Assembly: GCA_008921705.1 (NCBI GenBank)
Contig: VFFE01007669.1
Coordinates: 4,903,265 to 4,967,264, forward strand
Length of the DNA stretch: 64,000 nt
Direction of reading: 5' to 3'
Origin: Burhinus oedicnemus
Lineage: Eukaryota > Chordata > Aves > Charadriiformes > Burhinidae
Shown here: piece by piece, positions 1-15,100 of the stretch
How the letters are laid out: the number at the start of each line of letters is the position of its first letter
Position numbering within the stretch: position 1 is the stretch's first letter
Translations under genes and position numbers: made by a program
The notes under the pieces: generated by a model
What the model was told of the DNA's origin: nothing
Databases searched by the model: none
Seen by the model: only the letters and a program-made list of their open reading frames with translations

Positions 1-25
1 AACACCCTTGTAAGGAAAACCTTAC

Positions 26-165
26 CTAAGATCTCTGTCTTCTTCACCATGTGCATCTAGATAAACAGAACCCCAAAGGCAGAAACGATGGCCTCGTATG
101 ATGATGATTACAGATGCGTTAATCAAAAGAAATATTCCTGTCCCAGCTCCACAGTTTTGAGAATG
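26..165 (-). CDS. UBR3: UBR3 exon e17 (penultimate coding exon)
   Basis: 140 bp: 46 codons plus two bases. The acceptor is ccataatattacag and the donor gtaagg. It encodes [40 protein letters not shown] and EEDRDL, then AG of a split Arg codon. This is nearly invariant against human UBR3 and completes the C-terminal Cys/His cluster (HSQNC, RGHRFC). The last intron starts at base 25 and runs off the left edge. The final exon, expected to begin RGKPLY, is not present. Confidence 0.98.
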
Positions 166-3100
166 CTGTAATATTATGGATATAGAAAGGGACAAGTGCA
201 AAGATTCTGTTAGTGTCTGTTAACTTAATAAAAAAAAGATTTAAAAAATAGTAATTAGTTTTGCTTAAAGTAACACACAAACACTATTTACTAAGAAACA
301 GTTTGACAAAGGATAGCCTGCCCTGAAATTCTCCAAGCAAACCAGGACTCCATGTCTTCTGCTGCCATAGTAACACTTGCATACAAAAATGGTCCCCTAC
401 TCAAAAAGGGAGGATATTCGTTATCATGTAAAAACAGAATTACAAAAATGAGCAAAAAAATTCTCTACAATATTTTGAATTTGTTGTTGTATAGCAAACT
501 GTATAGCACGACCAAGTATTTTTCATAGATGGCAAGAGAAAATATTCAGAAAAACATTATATTACCTCTTTTACAATAGTCTCTATTGCTAAACATTTGC
601 TTTCTCTAGCCATGCTCACAGATCTAGCCTATGGCTCTACAAATCTAGTAAAAAAGAAAAAAAACAACTTTAAAATAATTCTTGCTTGCTTCAATAGGTC
701 ATTCATCTCTATGAATGGCCTGATCTGTATTAATCAATTCATTTTAGCAATTAAAAAAAGTGCTCTTCCTACATAGTTTTATTACAATTACAGACTATAA
801 TCCCATCAACTGTAATAAAATATAATTAATTATTTAGATTTTTAATTCTTTTTTTTACAACTTCCTGTTTTCATGAAGCTTGACACCCTAAATATAACTG
901 TTAATTCTATTTTAAATTTTGCCCACCCCTCCTTCTCCCACCATTATTAGCAGTATGAGAGAGAAAGGTGAGTTCAAACAATTTCAAAGAGGTCCAAGAT
1001 CCCTCTGAAATTTCTTTGGGTTTGATTTTATGCCCCATTTGTGAAAGTCTCCCCAATGAATTCCCCTCATAGTTTTGTAAAGTCCATGTCGTTTCAGCCT
1101 TCTACTAACTGTTCTATGGTAAGAAACAGAACAACTGTCAAAGCAAACCTTTATCATAGAATGGAAAACAATACTAGATCCTGTCCAACTCGGGTTCCTG
1201 AAAGAACTTACTTATATGCTGACTAGAAAACTTTGCTGCTGAATTAAAGTCGAAGGCCTTAAAATGATGCTTATCTAGCTATAGTCTGTAGATCACTAGT
1301 AGATGGTCAGGTATATCAGAAAGTATTCTACAAAAGGAAAAAAAAAACCCAACCCATACATTGATATTGTTATGTACACAGAAAGGAAGCAAACAAAACA
1401 GAGGAAAATTAAAATAATATACAAATGGTCAGAATGTAGACGAATTTCAATTGCTTATGAATCAAACCATGTGTCAACGTTAGACACAATGGCTTTGTAA
1501 GAGGTTTTTCAAACAGGTGAAACAGGCTATAGGCTTAAAAAGGTGAATGAAAATGCTCTCTAGAATCCAGTCTAGGTCCATCTATCAGAAATAAGCACTA
1601 AACATTATTATTGGGGGTTGGACTAGATGACCTTTAAAGGTCTCTTCCAACCCAAACTATTTTATGATTACATAAACATGTTTTGGAAAGAAAACCATCA
1701 AAACCAAGCAATAGAGTTAGAAACTATGCATGAGTACAGAATTTGAATTAACTCTCTCTTACCAGTACACATTCACAGTAACTCTGTTGTTTGCAGCATA
1801 GTCCTTTCAAGCATACAAAAGTACCACAAACTAGACAAACAGCAGGATCTTTAGGAACCTTGGTACAAACAGTACAAGTCTTTCTGTGATAATACTGAAA
1901 AATGGTATTATAATTCTCAGGCAACTGAAGGAGGCGTGGCAAGTCCCACTTAGGCTCCTGGATAAGCAAAGCCTACAAATAAGATAACAACAATATATCA
2001 GTTCTGCACATTCATTTATGTATTTGTATTTCCTAAGAGAAGAGACTACCAAAGAAAGGAAGCATGCAGTTTAAAAATCTCTCGCTTCTGCATTTCGCAA
2101 ATTTATAAATCAAAAGTCACCTTGCAATAGTCATCTGCCTCTGGCTGAACACCCTCGCCACCTATGGTCACATTTAATCTTTCGTAATGGGTGCAAAATG
2201 GGCGCTAGCCTTTTCCCAAGGACATTTTCTAAATGTGACACTTTTTAAGCACAAAAATCTTCATAGCTAAACGAAGAGGATTATGAGGGATCTAAAGGGA
2301 AGACTCAGTTGCTTTGGCAACATCAACACACTGCTGCCAAACGCTGACACTGACTACAAAAGCTGTCCCCTAGATAAAATTTAGACTAAAACTTTCAAAA
2401 CCAGAATGGAAGTTAGGCTCTGTAAATGATATTTGAAGACATCTACCCGATTTCCAAAACTGTGTTGCACGCATAAATTTTGAGGCCATTAGGGACTTAG
2501 CAGTCCTCACAAATTTTTGACAATGCAGGCACTACCTAAATATGGTTTCAAACCTAACTCTTCTCTTCTGCTCTTAAAAACACCGTCCAATTTTATGGAG
2601 GTTTATTTGTTGGGGTTTTTTAATTTTTATTTTAGACTCTAATGCATTTTCCGTCAACCTACTCATTTTTACTGGTTTTATAATTGATGGGCATAGGGGT
2701 CAGATAAGATCTTTCTTGCAAGGTGTGAAATTGTTTTGAAAAGTGCATGACCCCAAAACCTAACTTGAAAAAAAAAAAAAAAAAAAAGAAAAAGAAAAAA
2801 AGAAAAAAAAGAAAATTTGCATTTGTACCTGGTTCCTTTTCAGTCATGGAAAGAACACTATCAGTTTCACTGCAATCTCTCTCAAATGCCTATCAGATTG
2901 GCAGCAACTGTATTTTAAGATTAATCTGAGTATTCAAGTTTTCACTCACAATAGACTAATTCATGCCTGCAAACATGCAAAGGCAGGTGCAGATCATGTT
3001 GCAGAGTGAAGAATGCATCTGGCTTGCCTTTTTGACACCATAAACTTCAGAGAGGGGGACTTGAATTGTTGAGATGCAGCTGCTTCATAAAAACAATTCA

Positions 3101-6100
3101 ATAATGTTGAAATATTTCCATTTCACAACTGATATTCCAATTGCACTGATTCAAGTCCTGGTATTGTTTCTATAATCTTCAGAGAAGATGTACCATCTCT
3201 TATCAGTCAACTATGAAACTGCTTTTATCCTTTTGATCTTTTTCAGTATTGCAACTAAAGATGCTCAAAAATATTAGTAGTGTCTAACAGGCAAGAGAAA
3301 CTTCTGGTAAGTATTTTCTTAAAAGACAAAGTTTCTGTTACGCGCCCTTGAGAGACTTCAGGTGCAGAAGATACGGGTACAGCTTAGTATCATCTAAGGA
3401 TAGTGTTTCTATTTTCTGTCTCCAGCAATCATATAAAAAAACAGATGGGTTTTCTTATTCCTGTTTTTAACCAATTCAACCCACACCCACTAACTAGTAT
3501 TTCCAATTACGGTTTCTCTCTCATTTACAAGTCAGGTTCTCAGATCCTTATCCAAAGCAACAGTGTACGTGCATAGTGAATCAAGCAATAAACAGCTGCT
3601 TCCACATCAGCACTACTTTGGATGAAGTAATTTTGCTACATACCTTTACTTGATCTGGATGTCTATCTGCAAATGAAGCCAATTCTGAGCACCACTGTGA
3701 TATCATGTCAAATGCTGGCACTGGCCAATCAAGACAAGAGGCACTGGTGAACTGATGAGCCGACTGAAAAGTTGGTAATAGACCCAGGCAGCTTGCAAGA
3801 ACTGTGAATTCTTCATCTTCCTTTTAGGTATGAAACCAGAGAGGTTTAGATTAATACCTACACTCTGAATTTTTAAATAGTTTATTAAAAATGTATCTAT
3901 TCCAATAAAAAAAGTAAGGACGTTCTAGTACAATGATGTTAATAGTCACCATCAGAGATACAGAAAAGCTTCCATTTTTTCCAGATTATCTCAAGCTGGA
4001 TTTTCAAAACACAAGAACACTGGTCAGAAAAAAAAAACAAAACCAACAACCCAAAAGAACAAAACAAGAAAAACCCCAAAAAAACAAACCACAAACCCAA
4101 ACCACACAAACAAAAAAAGAAAACCCCAAACTCCCCAATAATTTTCTTTCTGTTTAGCACCCCCAAACTGGTTTGCAGTTGTTTAGAGATGAGATGCTTT
4201 TGAGGCAAGGAAACAAGGGAGCTGACCTGCAGCAAACTCTACTTAAACCAGTCATGGAACTTAAACATAACTGTCCGCTGATGCAATCTTTCTGAGAATG
4301 AAGCCCAAGGACTAACAGGCATTAAGCAAAATCAGGACTGAATTCCAGTCTGTGTGGAAATTATGCCATCTCTGCAAATGCCAGACAAGTTTTAAAAGTA
4401 TGTTGGTATTTTATCTGACAGGTATCTACGACATGATAAAATAAGCATATATTTGCTGAAATTTAAGAATATAGTAACATTTTTCAGGGAAACTACCTTG
4501 AAAACAAATTTATAGGAGACAATGCTTCAGAGCAATGCTATAAAATATGATTTGAAATAAAATAAAAAAAAAAAATCTTAGGAAAGAAAATACATACCAT
4601 GAAAGAGACACCTTAAAAGTCTAATTTTTGACCTCTAGCCTTCAAATGGAAACATTTGAGTGTGCCCCTCTCAATCTGTACCTGGCAACTAGGTAAATCC
4701 CCTCCATAAAGATGGTGTTGAAGAAGGCTTGTGATCCTGAGGAAAGGCAGGCAGAACTGCTGCAGATAGCACTCTACAGAATCAGGATTTACCTACGGGG
4801 GAAGGAAGCAATTACTAAATTCTGCCCCAGATAAGTTGTCTGCTATGTAAGAAATTCCAGTATGCACCAAATGTTTTTTAAGCATACTATATAAACCACT
4901 GCATCAAACATACATTCCAAAGGCCAGCAATTTCACTAACAATCTGAAAGAACTCTGTGGGTCTTCTTTCTCCCTTGACAAATGTTTCTCCTACTTACAA
5001 ACTCAGTTTTCCAAATTCCGGAAAGGTCTTTCACACATATGATTAAGCCCCACAATTATACGAAGTATTTGTCAATAACTTTCTCAACACAGCGCTGGCC
5101 ATATATGATATTAGTAAAAGAAAGATTTGCACAGGCAAACTGTCCCAAAGGGATGTGCTTTGATCTAAAAAATAGAGTTGTACTGCAGTCTTTAGCAAGA
5201 TCAGAGAAAAATCATTATAACAACGAGGCTGAAAAACTTAAATAAGAGTCAGAAAGGGGACACGCTGGATAAATTCTCAAGAGATTTGCCAATACCACTG
5301 TTAATTCTTCAGTCTCTCCTTCATATATCTTCCCCTTAGACAGCTCAGTAATCACATGACCCAGCAATACTTCCCAAGATTTTTCTCCACTTGATGTATT
5401 CTGCAAATAAGAACGAAAGAAATCCAAAATGCACTGCTCATGATAAGGACAAAAAGTTTCTGTAAAAGTAACAGCAATGAAGTACATTTCCTTTTGATCA
5501 ACACATGAATTTTGACCTACAAAGATACACGTTTTAAAAAAAAAAATAAAATTCTACAGAAACGGAATGCATTTAGCTGACAGAGTGAAATGTAAATTGC
5601 TACTTCAATTACGTATGTTCTAAACTGAGTGTTATATGAAAACACTTTTATAATGTTGCATTTTCCATGTGTTTTCTGTGAGTATAAAAATGCTTACTTT
5701 AAAATTAGGAAGAACCACTTTATGGATACATCATGTTTTGACAGAATTTGAATTAAGAATTTACCAACCAGAATGAGTTACAAAACACTTGCTATGTATT
5801 TTAATTTGAAGTAAGTCTATCAGAAAACAGAAAGTTGTGTTTGGAATGAACAGTATCTACTACAGTTGGGAAAAAAGTATTTAGTGGAAAGAATAAATAG
5901 CCACTTAGCTTTGCGCTATAGCATTTACATTTAAAGGCAATGACTACAGAAAGCCATCAGAAATAGAAAGCAGTATTCCCATAAATATTTTTCTTCTAAG
6001 TCATAATAAATTCTACCCACGAAAACCACGACTGGATGTGAATTTTGAGCTCTATTAGTATATTATCAACATAATAAACAATAAGGAAGTGGAACATTAC

Positions 6101-9100
6101 TGGGATTCTTTAAAAAAAATTCCAAAGTAACTAGGTGAGATTAAATATATAAAGACTTCAGTATGTAACAATGTATATCATTCACCAGCTGGTTTCTTTA
6201 GTGCCTTTGGACATCAATTGTAATAGTTAATTTTAGATGGTGTCTTCACCTTTCAGCATCGGGAAGGCAGACTTGCTGTTTATGCTCATAGTCTAAGAAC
6301 TGGAAGGCAACACATATTTAAGTCAGCAGTGAGGACAAAACTTTCTTCTACATTATTCCTGGAAGTTTACTCCACAGGCATTTACAGTGTGCTTCTTACG
6401 ACACCGTAAGACACCTTGCAAAGACAATGAGAGTGAAGTTGGGAATCAAAAGCAGACTATCCACCTCAGCCTTGCTGAGAAATTAAACTCTTAATGTTGG
6501 CTTGATCATTTGGCATGAATATAGAGGAAAGACTTCAGCTTGTGTTTAATGTCTGGAATACCAGACTGAAATAGATTCACTTGGCATTATCCACAGACGA
6601 AAGTTAAGTAAGGTGTGATCTGTGTAGCCATCGTGGGATCAAAATGTCAATATTATTAGCACATAAGAAAAAGCCAGCCCGAACCATACATTTTAAACCA
6701 TTTGGGCCTCAAGAAACCTTAAAGAACAAACTTGGATTCCTAAACTAGAAACTAGCTTCCTCCGTGACATGCAAAGAGAAAGAAGACAGCTGAGGGTTAT
6801 GGCTAGGTTCAAGAAGGGAAGGGCTGCTTAAGGGCTGGGACAGAGGAATAGGGAGCTGTGCAATTACCACTGGCTGGTCCTCAGTGCTCAGGTCTCTTGC
6901 ACACACATAGGGTCCAGGCAGCAACATTATGCAGGAGAAGGAGCAGGAAACCGGAAAGACATTTGGGGCAGGGCAAACTTGCACACTGGACTTTTGCACA
7001 GCCTCTGCACTTGGGGTGGATTATCACTGGGGTGGGATGGAAGCCATGAAGGAAGTAAGCTTAGAAGTCCCTGAAGGCCTGAGGATCACGCAGAGATCAC
7101 CCTAGGCGCATACTGCCAAGCTGCTGGCAGAAGTTGGACCTCTGCACACAGATGATCTACATGAGATAGACAAGAGGAAGAAGGAGGATGTTTTCAAGGG
7201 AGAGTGAGAGATGCTGTCAGTACAGGACATACGCAGCAGGGAACAGTGTTCATATTTATCTCCTACCTATTTTGCTCTCCCACTTGGAAGAGCCTTCAAT
7301 GGGCTTCTCACAGAAGACAAAATTCTTAAACTGACAGAAGTTAATCGGTTGTGTTATTTGAATTACACTAAACCACAACATCCATTCACATTAATGTACT
7401 GTTTAATGTACTACTATTTCCCACTCGGCCTTATCATCCATCAAAGACAAGCACACTAGTGAAAATTCCGCTAAAATGGACTCAAGAGAGATGGCTACTT
7501 CATAAATCCATTATCTGAGCCATTATCATAATTTGCAAGCCTCAAGTACACAGTACTTTATGTGAGGCTTTCCCATGCTTCTATAAGAAAACATCTTAGT
7601 ATTAATAGGTAGCAAGTCCACCTACCACGTGCCCTAAGTCTATTTTCATACAATAAAATCCCTCATTGTAGACAGAAAATTAAGCATTGTAAATGTATGT
7701 TCAGATAAACTCCAACCTCTGCTACTAAGAAAAAGGCAGTCCATGTTTATCATATGGACTATGAAAGAATATAAGCTGGTAATACTTCAATCTATTTATA
7801 TGCTTTCTACGACAAACTTTAAACTGCAAAATTATCTATCATTTGGGAATCACTTAAATAAATAGAAAAATGGAACAAAACCCTCACCAGCAACAATCTC
7901 CAGCAAATGTTCTGAAATTCTAAGAAAATGACAATATCTTGAAAGAAAGGGGTGGAGAGGGAGCTAACAAAATGCAGTACTGTCCAGTGATCTTGAATGC
8001 TTAATGCAAGTCCAGGAAAAAAAACCCCAACGTATAGTAGTGGGGACATAATTTGTCCTTAATACCTTGGAGCTGTGACCAACCAGTATGACAAATCTAA
8101 CTTATATCTGACAAGCAGGTCATGCTTCTCAGCATGCACTCGATTTTACAGCCAACATAATCTAAGGCCCAGCTGTTGTATAAAGGGGTATTCCTCCTCC
8201 CATTTCCTCTCCTGGCCCCAACACTTCCATCCTTTCCCTTGGTCTGGCACTGGCACTCCTCTGACCTTCTGGGGAATCAATCCATGGAGCACAAAACTAA
8301 CTGAAGGATTAAATGAATGCCAGTGCAGGGAACTGTGTCTTTTGGTGGGAACTGGCATTTAATCAGTTGAACTGAAGTAGCAAGATGCACCTTCACTTTA
8401 CTTGTAAATACTATCGAAATGCAAGGAAACAATAGTGAAGTATCTACCTGCCTAGTCTACAAATTCCCTTCTCTGCCTCTTCATTACATGAGCACTCTAG
8501 GCCACACAGAGAGAGAAATTTATATAGCTAGCCACAAATAGCATGAACAAATAAGAAAAAGGGGTTTTTTTCCCCTCCACCAACAAGCTTGCCTCCTTTT
8601 CCTGTAAAGGAGCGTACCAGATCAACCCATGGTTTACCTAGGAAGGCTTCCATTTCACAGGAAGGACAGCTGCATTTATGTGGTATCATTGCAACAAATT
8701 CAAGACTGAAACTATAGCAGTACAGCCTCAACTCTGAAGCTCAGTTTTCAAACTAGATACTCACTGTGAAGCTTTCAAGTCTCATCACATACCAAAACCT
8801 AGAAAAATTGCACATGCAGAAACAAAACACTGGATTTTTGTGAAGCAGAAGCAAATTATTATATGCAAAGTAGAAGTATCTGTTATATTCCTACCAGAAA
8901 TACATAAACAAAAATTCATAAATGTTTTAATAAATGAACCAACCTTTTTGAGAGCTTCTGACTCTTTCCATGCCATCCTATCTTCAGCACTGCACTTAAC
9001 AGAAAGTGCTGCCAAGGCTTGAGTATATAATAAAGTGAACAGCACTTTTATAATGCAGGTGAAGTGTTCTGTAAAACAAAGAAAGTAATTGTTAAACACT

Positions 9101-12100
9101 TGATATTTTCAGCAAATATACTGATTATACAGTCTTCTGATTATACAGTTATGGAAATGATGCTTCTCAAATGAAAAGCAAGCACTATAAAAAAAGTACA
9201 AACCCCCAAACCATACAAAACATGAATATGTTTACTGGCTTTCAAAAATGACTTGGCAGCTGTAGTGAACGGAACAAGTACAGGGCAAGTAATTTTCCAC
9301 TGCTCCATATGTTCATCTTAATCCTGATCAGTAGAGACTTCCTCCATGGGACCTGGCGATATTACAAAATTCTATTTTGTCCAAACGTAACAGCAAGTTA
9401 AGCCACTGATTAGTGATAGCTACAACTAATTCTGTGCTGTAGATGTAAGCAAATGCATATTCTACCATCTATCCTGGCAATGACTAAACCATCTGGGCTA
9501 AGTTACGTTCATACAAATACTGGAAACGTTAAGTTCCAAAAGAAATCACTGCAAGAAGGACATTTAGCATACTTTTGTTTCTATTCCTTTGCTTCCGATA
9601 TGGGTCCAGCCATACAAAGCTTGCTGCAAATCACGCTTTAGTGAGTACCTGTTTACTGGACCTCACGTGAATATAGAAGGAGGACAAAAGACAGACCGTC
9701 ATTTTAGAACTTACCTTCTGTTGAAAGATCTTTATTTACAATTTTTTGTAATATTTAAAGGACTATTATCTCCTACATATAGGCTGCAGGAGAAAGACTT
9801 TGAAATCTTTTTTGGGAAGTTAGCAACAGAGGCAAAATAAGACTGCCTAAAATTGGAACAGGAAAAAAAGGTGAATGTCATCATTCTCTGAAACGAAGAC
9901 ACAGCAGCAGTCCTTTTTTCTCATTTTACTTTAGGTTGTATTTCCCATCCCAAATAATCTGATTTTTTAAAATCTAGGCAGATCAAAGAAGTTTCTATCA
10001 TCACTTAAACCATTCCTGAAGCACAACATAACCATAATATATACCTAAAACAATGTGTACAAAAATGAGGGGTTTAAAAAGTCCTCTCAGGCTTTGAAGT
10101 CAAGCTAAACAATTTTATTTACATAAGTACCTCACAAAAATTGGGTTAAATTCATTCTTTCTTCCCAAAGGATTTAAACAAGCTTTGTATGTGAAAATGA
10201 AAAAGGGGTAAGGGAGATGAAAATCCTTGCTTCCCCTTTATTGTATCTAATATCAAAACCCACCACTGGGTTCCAAAACAAAAACAGGCAGGACTTGAGT
10301 ACCTAATTAAATTTGTGAAATAACAATTGCTTTTTTATGTAACAAATGTTTACAAATCAACACAGACATGGATTTTGAAACTTTTTAATGTCACTAAGTA
10401 TATATAATAAGTGCAATTTATGCACCTAAATGATGATTTGTATTTGTAAATACGTAATTAAAAGTATACTTTTTTCTGTATTATCTTCCTGAGGAGCTTA
10501 TGTTAAACATGACAAGGAACACTGCTATACTTCGTCAGCTCCATCCTACAGCAGGTAGCATTATAATGATTTTTCCTCTCCACATTTCCCCACAAGGAGA
10601 ATTCACCAGATCCCTCTAGGCACTACTTTTTTCCTCTGCTGAAAGCTCCATCTTCTTAGCAATCCTCCCCCTGAGGAATAATAGCAGGCAAGCCTTCAGT
10701 AAATTTTCTGGGACTGAGATGTACAAGATAAAACCACATGAACGTACAGAATTGTAAAAATTGCCTCTTCAGCCTGAGCTACAGTCTATAATTATAGCGA
10801 GAACTAAACTCAAGTCCCGAACTCTATCTCCATCAATAGCAGGTACAAACAGAGATCAATTTTGCACTGTGAAAGCATGAATGAAAGCCACTGCACTTCA
10901 GCAGCAAAACTAGACCACTGCTCAACATTCACCAATCTGCCTTGAGCCCACTTCATCTTCTAGTTCTCATTCTGTTCTGTGGAGGTGATTACACAATGCT
11001 CAACACTGGGTGTCTTAGCACCCTCTAGAACTATTACATTTTTTTAAATCTAATTTTTGTTAAATATAATTATTCCTTGTCTTTATCCCCACCTTAATAC
11101 TAATTGTTCCACTCACCAGAAATATTATATCTAGCGTACATTACGCATTTAAAAATAAAGTAATGTTCTCATATTTACTTACATGCATGTGACTCATAAA
11201 TGACTATGTGCTTTTTGTCCACTTCTGGATTCTCCAAAAATGTAATTCACTCTCCTTCATCTGCGTCACCCTTAAGAAGTCCTGACTTCTGCAGAAACTT
11301 TTTTTTTTTTTTTTTTTTTTTTAAGGAAAATATCACAGGAGCAGCTCAGAGGCCGCATGCTGTGTAACAAGCACCAAGGCTTTGACAACAAGTATTTTAT
11401 AGTCACAAAACATCCCATGGGAGACATACTAAAAACACCAGTCAGAGGATCAATTATCATTTCATTACCGTGTGTTATCTTTTATTTGTAAAATGCAAAA
11501 TATTTGACAGCTGTAAGTATCCATAATGTCAGAGCTGTTACATTCCTGTCTACTGCAAAGAGATTTTATTTGCCTTTCTGCAATACGTGTGTGGGGGCTA
11601 CACGGTGTTTTGCTGCTGCCCCCCTGGTGGAGGCTGTGGCTTTGCTACATCATCTTTTCAATTTAGTAATTCTAAAGATTGCTAGTATATTTGTATGCTG
11701 TGGAGTAAACTATGTAAATGCTGTCAATCCCTTCTGTTGCAGATGATATACTGTGCAACATGTTCTACACTAAAATGCAGTTAGGACTTCTGTGTTTGTA
11801 TATAAACAACCTAATCTGATATTCTTACAGTCTGTTATATTATTATGGCTAGGCCATTATAATCAAAACAGAGGTCAATGCAGAATTTTTGTACTTATTT
11901 TTGAATAATATTGAGAAATGACTTTATGTTCCTATTTTAAAAATATTTTTAAACAAAACTTTTTGAAACCAAATTACTTCACAGCATCCCATCCCATGAT
12001 ATGCATTAGACAAAACCCTTTAAAGTTTATACAGGAAACACTTCCTAGAACTCTAATTTTAACATTAGCGCAAGAAATGTGCAGATGAATACGTACATTA

Positions 12101-15100
12101 CTAACAATATGCATCTTTTAATTTTGATATCAAATTAGATGATATACACTGGCAGGCAACGACTGCAGAAAGAATCCACAAAGCGAACCAAATGCAAAAT
12201 TAAGGACCTAGGACCCTTTTTAGTGAATTTGGAAGGGCACTTTTATATAAATAACCTTTGAAAATATTCTTCTTGATCTAAAGCTTGAATAGTTATTTGA
12301 AAAAATAATTTCAGAACAAAGGGAGACAGCACTGAACTTCAGATAATCCATGAACGCTATATTGAAAGTTCCAGGATACAGATAAATATTTCAGCTTCCA
12401 CATTGAAACTGGAGATTATTCAAGTTGATTACATTCGTTCTATATTTAGTCAAGATCCTTATCCAATCATTAAAGAAAAGTGCTAGTGTTCGCCTGAGTG
12501 CTCCTTGCTGTATTTTTGTTGCATGTCATTGAAATTTTATAGAAAAAGAATGTGCCAGAGCATCCAGGTCAGATTCGTCAGCATCTGGGCCTTATGAGAA
12601 TTGCAAAAAAAGGGGCTGAATTTATGTGTTACACACCAGAGAAGAAAACCTTTCCCACAGTCCACAGATGTTAGGCTAAACTCTGAAAACCAAGTTGGAG
12701 CACATCCACCACTCCCAAATCACGGATCTTGTAAAAGCAGCACTGTGGCCTATGGCAGAGCACCTCCAGGCTGTGTAACAGTGTGCTGCCAAACACCCAT
12801 GCCACTGCATGACCCTCCTTGCATGTGTGGCATCAAGCACTGCACCCGGCCACTGCTGGCCAGTTGACCACGTATGCTATGCTCCTACTAGCCTTAGACT
12901 CAACCCTGCTCACCCAGACCCTAGTTTTCAAAAAACTTAGCAACAGTATGATATGCTTCTTGTTCAAAGTAAAGCAGAAGCTGAAATCACTGGAAGCTAC
13001 GAGCACTCTGCACTTCTAGAAATCTGGCCACAGGGGTCCCAAGTGAGGTACTGGGAAAACAGTATTTTTTACAATTGATGGTAACAAAGAAGAATGTCCA
13101 ATTTGAATTAAATGACTTGCTCAACATATAGAAATTGTGTTGCAGAAAGGGGTAGTGGGGGGTGTTGAATTCAATTTACAAGGACAGACTTAAGTTTTGT
13201 TAACCACCGAGCCACTGTCTCCATTTCTGTACTACCTTTCTTCATATGCAGCATCATTTTCTGTCTCTGTAAGAAAGGAGCCAGAGGTTCCAGAAACAAA
13301 ATCCTCATTTTCTAGAGTCCCAGTTCACAACACCATGAACACTGTCCATCCTCTGCACAACTGCCACAGAATTAAACCAGAAATGCCTGTGTGGATTATT
13401 ATGTACTTAGTCTTGCACAATTTCAAAATGCTGAGTAGATGAAGGCTATAAAAGCTCTGCCCATGTTCTAGTGTCAAACAAAAAAAAAAAAAATTTCACA
13501 AATGGTTTTAGTATCTAACACAGTGTTTATTTTGCTGGTTACAATACACAGGAGGTACACACTGTCTTCTTCATTCCCTTCTTTGTAAATCTGTAAGCGC
13601 TTGTGAACGCTCTGACCTCCACCACAAAGTTTCTCCCGTAAAAAAAAAAGATTTAATTTGTAGTGTTCTTTGTGATGTGTTCAGATCAATTTTCCTCTCT
13701 GAATGAAGAGGCTGAACAGTAATGACATTTTTATTGCTTTAATCGATGTCGAATTGAAAAAGATACCAACACCCATCCAACAATTAATAGGTTAGTTAAT
13801 GTGGTTCCTAGTGCTATATCTGAAGGGCAAGAGATGAAGTTTGGGTCCTCATTACAGAGATCTCAGTGTTTTTTAAAAAAACACCCTGTAAACAAAAAGG
13901 ATTTTGAGTACGAACATGAAGATTTAATACCTAATGAACAGTTTTAATTTCCAATTATGGCTTCTCTGAATACATCAGCATACCTAATAAATGATACTGC
14001 AAAACCAGTACCACTACAGGAGAGCGTCCATGCTAAAAGAGGAAGAAAATCTTTCATGGATTCTAAACCCTACAGATTCTACCCTCGTTATTAGCGTTCC
14101 AACACCATTGCCATGGCATTCTGCACCAGACTGCAACACCATCACTTCTGCAGTGTAGTTCACTGTATTGTTAAAGGAATATACTGGAAATATCTGTCAG
14201 TGCACAGAGGCATCAACCTTCTGTCTGCATACCGGTGTCCAGCCAAGTCCGCAGCTCCCGCACCCTACAGTCACACCAAAGCAGCACAGAAAGTTCAGGA
14301 AACAGTAGGGTCAAATATAGATTTTGTTCACCCTTATCACTGACCCACCATGTGACCCTGACAAGCCATTTTACCTTTTCATGCCTCAGCTCTCTACCAA
14401 GAATTAATCATATCGACTTCAACTCTGTGACCTACACACCCATTACAAAAGTTCTAAACAAATTTGTTATTATCTATTTTTCTGAATTGCGTTCCACACT
14501 TCAGGACAAAGAAATCATGAAAGGCTTTCTTTTTATTCTGCCTAACCATTCTGATGAAACAAAAATTAGGAAGATAAATGGCAATTTATTTCCAATTTAA
14601 TGCTTCATAGATTTGAAGTGGTTACATTCATCTTCTTCCTGCCACTTGCCATTTCCCTTTTAACTGCAACTTACAGTAAACCTAAGAGCAAAGGCAAAAT
14701 GTACTGCTGATATGTGGTATTTTACAGAATTCTCCACAGGATTCTTTATTATTAATTGAATGTTGTCTTTCCTAGGATAAGGTATACTTTCATAAATGGT
14801 GTTTTTCAATGCTTGAACATAAACTACAAAAAGACCACTGTTTGCACCTTGGCTTCACCACTCCCTTCCCTGTTTTGAGACATTAGTCTCATTACACTTT
14901 CTACTGTTTTTATTAAGTCCTTCCAAGAAAAATTAATTTCAGCTAAACTGTAGTAAAAATAAAAAAGCCTCCTTTTCAAAAAGTCAACAGGCTTCCAATT
15001 AAAAAAATATTTTATTCTCCTAGTACTTTCATATTCTAATAATTTATTGGACATGCTTAATCCATAAACATGTACATTCAATCGAACAAATACAACCCAG

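Noticed and set aside
2747..2929. Plus-strand frame with a long poly-Lys run, and its minus-strand poly-Phe partner
   Set aside because: Produced by the A-rich tract at 2768-2815.
14235..14600. 121-codon plus-strand open frame
   Set aside because: No recognisable domain, and a low-complexity Ser/Thr/His composition typical of chance frames. It lies within the e11-e12 intron.
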